From JAEZHK01 sp964575255 (GTDB lineage: Bacteria; Bacillota; Clostridia; Christensenellales; Aristaeellaceae), in contig CAZNPZ010000086.1 in the NCBI GenBank assembly GCA_964575255.1, positions 1-6,471 on the forward strand: a DNA stretch of 6,471 nucleotides. The letters are read 5' to 3'. The notes beneath the pieces are model-generated. The model was not told the origin of the DNA. It ran no database searches and saw only the letters and a list, made by a program, of their open reading frames with translations. Position numbers and translations under genes: made by a program. Shown here piece after piece: positions 5,497 through 6,471 of the stretch (its first letter is position 1; the number at the start of each line of letters is the position of its first letter).

Positions 5497-6156
5497 TTAC
5501 TGCTTTTTTGTCTTGTGTCCGCGCCTTTGAAAATCCTGCCGCACTTCCTCGCCCCAGGCGTCGTCCAGCGCGCCTTCCGCCCGAAGCGTTGCCGCCGCCG
5601 CCGACACCGCGCGGAAGTTGAGATGCGTCCCCGCGCTGTCCGGGCAGTAGTTCTGCGCGCGGTCGGGCGCGATGCCCATCCTGCCCGCCGCGTCCACCGC
5701 GTCGATGTTCGCGCCCAGGAACAGAAACTCCCAGCCCTCGCGCTTCTTCTGTTCGATCAGCGCCCTGACCCGATCCAGCGTAAATTCGCGGCTGGCGTTC
5801 TCCAGTCCATCGGTGGTGATTACGAACAGCACCCTGCCCGCGCGGTACGCCTCGGATGTCTGCCGCTGCGCGTTGTCGATCTTTTCGATCGCGTGTCCCA
5901 CCGCGTCGAGAAGCGCCGTCGACCCGCCCGCGACGTAGTCCTGATCGGTCAGCGGCGACACCGCGCGGATGTCCAGCCGGTCGTGCAGAACGAAGTCGCG
6001 GTTACTAAAGAGCACCGTGGTCAGCCGCGCCTCGCCGGGAAGCGCGCGCTGCTTTTCGAGAAAGCCGTTGAATCCCCCGATCGTGTCCGACTCCAGTCCC
6101 GCCATCGATCCGCTTCTGTCCAGGATGAACACCAGTTCCGAAAGATCGCTTCGCAT
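5497..6156 (-). CDS. Standalone VWA-domain protein with intact MIDAS (219 aa)
   Basis: A single von Willebrand factor A domain fills the protein. The metal-ion-dependent adhesion site is complete: 'DRSGSM' at 13-18 (Asp13, Ser15, Ser17), 'GGSTALLDAV' at 78-87 (Thr80) and 'TTDGLEN' at 114-120 (Asp116). 'GWEFLFLGANIDAVDAAGRMGI' at 141-162 is characteristic of a widespread bacterial family of cytoplasmic VWA proteins related to TerY of tellurite/stress loci. Such domains bind partner proteins through Mg2+; no enzymatic activity is known. There is no signal peptide or membrane helix, and the C-terminus is basic (RRGHKTKKQ). I chose the ATG at 6156 because GGAGG lies 7 nt upstream; the frame is open to 6231, but that extension has no ribosome binding site and runs through two hairpins. 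The next gene follows after 12 nt, suggesting that the SGNH enzyme is a functional partner. Confidence 0.93.
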   Translation of the reverse strand: MRSDLSELVFILDRSGSMAGLESDTIGGFNGFLEKQRALPGEARLTTVLFSNRDFVLHDRLDIRAVSPLTDQDYVAGGSTALLDAVGHAIEKIDNAQRQTSEAYRAGRVLFVITTDGLENASREFTLDRVRALIEQKKREGWEFLFLGANIDAVDAAGRMGIAPDRAQNYCPDSAGTHLNFRAVSAAAATLRAEGALDDAWGEEVRQDFQRRGHKTKKQ

Positions 6157-6169
6157 GAGTACCCCTCCG

Positions 6170-6186
6170 TTCGTTTGATGAACGAA
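6170..6186 (-). promoter_or_regulatory. Inverted repeat directly before the VWA ribosome binding site
   Basis: TTCGTT-TGATG-AACGAA is a perfect 6-bp dyad. In the mRNA its 3' arm ends right before the GGAGG of the VWA gene, so folding could affect ribosome access, or the DNA dyad could be a repressor site. A TGGTATCCT, a poor extended -10, lies just upstream, but no -35 is visible. Confidence 0.35.
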
Positions 6187-6212
6187 GGATACCATGTCTT
6201 TCCGCTCGCGAG

Positions 6213-6229
6213 GTCGCCCGGCGGGCGAC
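6213..6229 (-). terminator. Hairpin after the right-edge gene, without a U-tract
   Basis: GTCGCCC-GGC-GGGCGAC is a perfect 7-bp stem 6 nt after the TGA at 6236. The bases that follow on the minus strand (CTCGCGAGCGG) hold no T-run, so termination is likely weak or absent and transcription may continue into the VWA gene. It may instead protect the upstream message end. Confidence 0.4.
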
Positions 6230-6235
6230 AATTAC

Positions 6236-6471
6236 TCAGGAGCCCAGAAGCGGCTGGTCGTAGTAGAACAGTGTCTCGTTGATCTCGAAGATGTCGTATC
6301 GACCTTCACGGAGGAAGTATTCCACGATTACGTCCAACTTCTGGCTGCGGGAGAGCGCGAAGCCCGCCCGTTTCAGAAGGTCTTCCGCCTCGCCGGGTGT
6401 CAGTTCCAGCGCGACCGCCAGCGCCAGCACGGTGCGCTTTGCGGGCATGTACATGGGGTTGGAGCGAATCT
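6236..6471 (-). CDS. C-terminal 78 residues of an HTH-like tail protein (5' end beyond the right edge)
   Basis: The frame is open through the window edge. The first in-window codons read IRSNPMYMPAKRTVLALAVAL, which continues naturally into the helical tail, so the ATG at 6454 is internal rather than the start. The remainder ('LTPGEAEDLLKRAGFALS', then 'VIVEYFLREGRYDIFEINE' and a final 'YDQPLLGS') matches a C-terminal module I recall at the end of Firmicutes macro-domain (ADP-ribose-binding) proteins and of HTH regulators, where it follows a 'LFSKIRSN' segment. It looks like an XRE-like helical bundle; whether it binds DNA is unproven. Which N-terminal domain is present cannot be seen. The gap to the VWA gene is 79 nt in the same direction, compatible with an operon. 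Confidence 0.8.
   Translation of the reverse strand, partial: IRSNPMYMPAKRTVLALAVALELTPGEAEDLLKRAGFALSRSQKLDVIVEYFLREGRYDIFEINETLFYYDQPLLGS

Noticed and set aside
5515..6282. 255-codon open frame on the plus strand
   Set aside because: It is antisense to the VWA gene and the preceding spacer; its composition is Arg/Val/Ala-rich with no recognisable domain, and the opposite strand has an intact MIDAS protein.

Overview
All six genes that can be supported lie on the minus strand, so transcription runs right to left. The genes from about 780 rightwards are GC-rich (a sampled glnA line is 67% G+C). Strong AGGAG-type ribosome binding sites, sigma-A-type promoters (one a perfect TTGACA-N17-TATAAT), a class III glutamine synthetase and a standalone VWA protein of a type common in Firmicutes all fit a high-GC member of the Clostridia, plausibly a gut Oscillospirales-like lineage. 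That taxonomic placement is an inference; there is no rRNA or other marker gene in the window.

Layout in transcription order, from the right edge: (1) 6471-6236, the C-terminal part of a protein cut by the window edge, with a helical HTH-like tail found, as I recall, at the end of macro-domain and regulator proteins in Firmicutes; (2) 6156-5497, a 219-aa VWA protein with an intact MIDAS motif; (3) 5484-4336, a 382-aa SGNH/GDSL-type hydrolase without a signal peptide. The ribosome binding site of (3) overlaps the stop codon of (2), so these two are an operon, and the first may belong to it. (4) 4335-4008 is gene-free, holds the terminator of that operon and is crowded with inverted repeats, including two crossing 8-bp helices and a T6 run on the plus strand. 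(5) 3896-1815 is class III glutamine synthetase (glnA type III/glnN) with a consensus promoter and a leader of about 75 nt that can form two hairpins. (6) 1814-1441 has no gene but carries a dense run of hairpins, several directly abutting. (7) 1374-781 is a DJ-1/PfpI-family protein (isonitrile-hydratase-like subgroup) with an extended -10 promoter and an intrinsic terminator. (8) 780-465 has no gene. (9) 464-1 is the N-terminal 154 residues of an unrecognised cysteine-containing protein that runs off the left edge. This left part is nearer 50% G+C.

The genes do not form one pathway. Glutamine synthetase is a stand-alone nitrogen-assimilation unit; the VWA-SGNH pair looks like a small accessory operon of unknown purpose; the DJ-1 gene is a monocistronic stress or small-molecule enzyme. 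The most unusual material is non-coding: both spacers flanking glnA are almost filled with perfect stems, many with TTC/GAA triloops.
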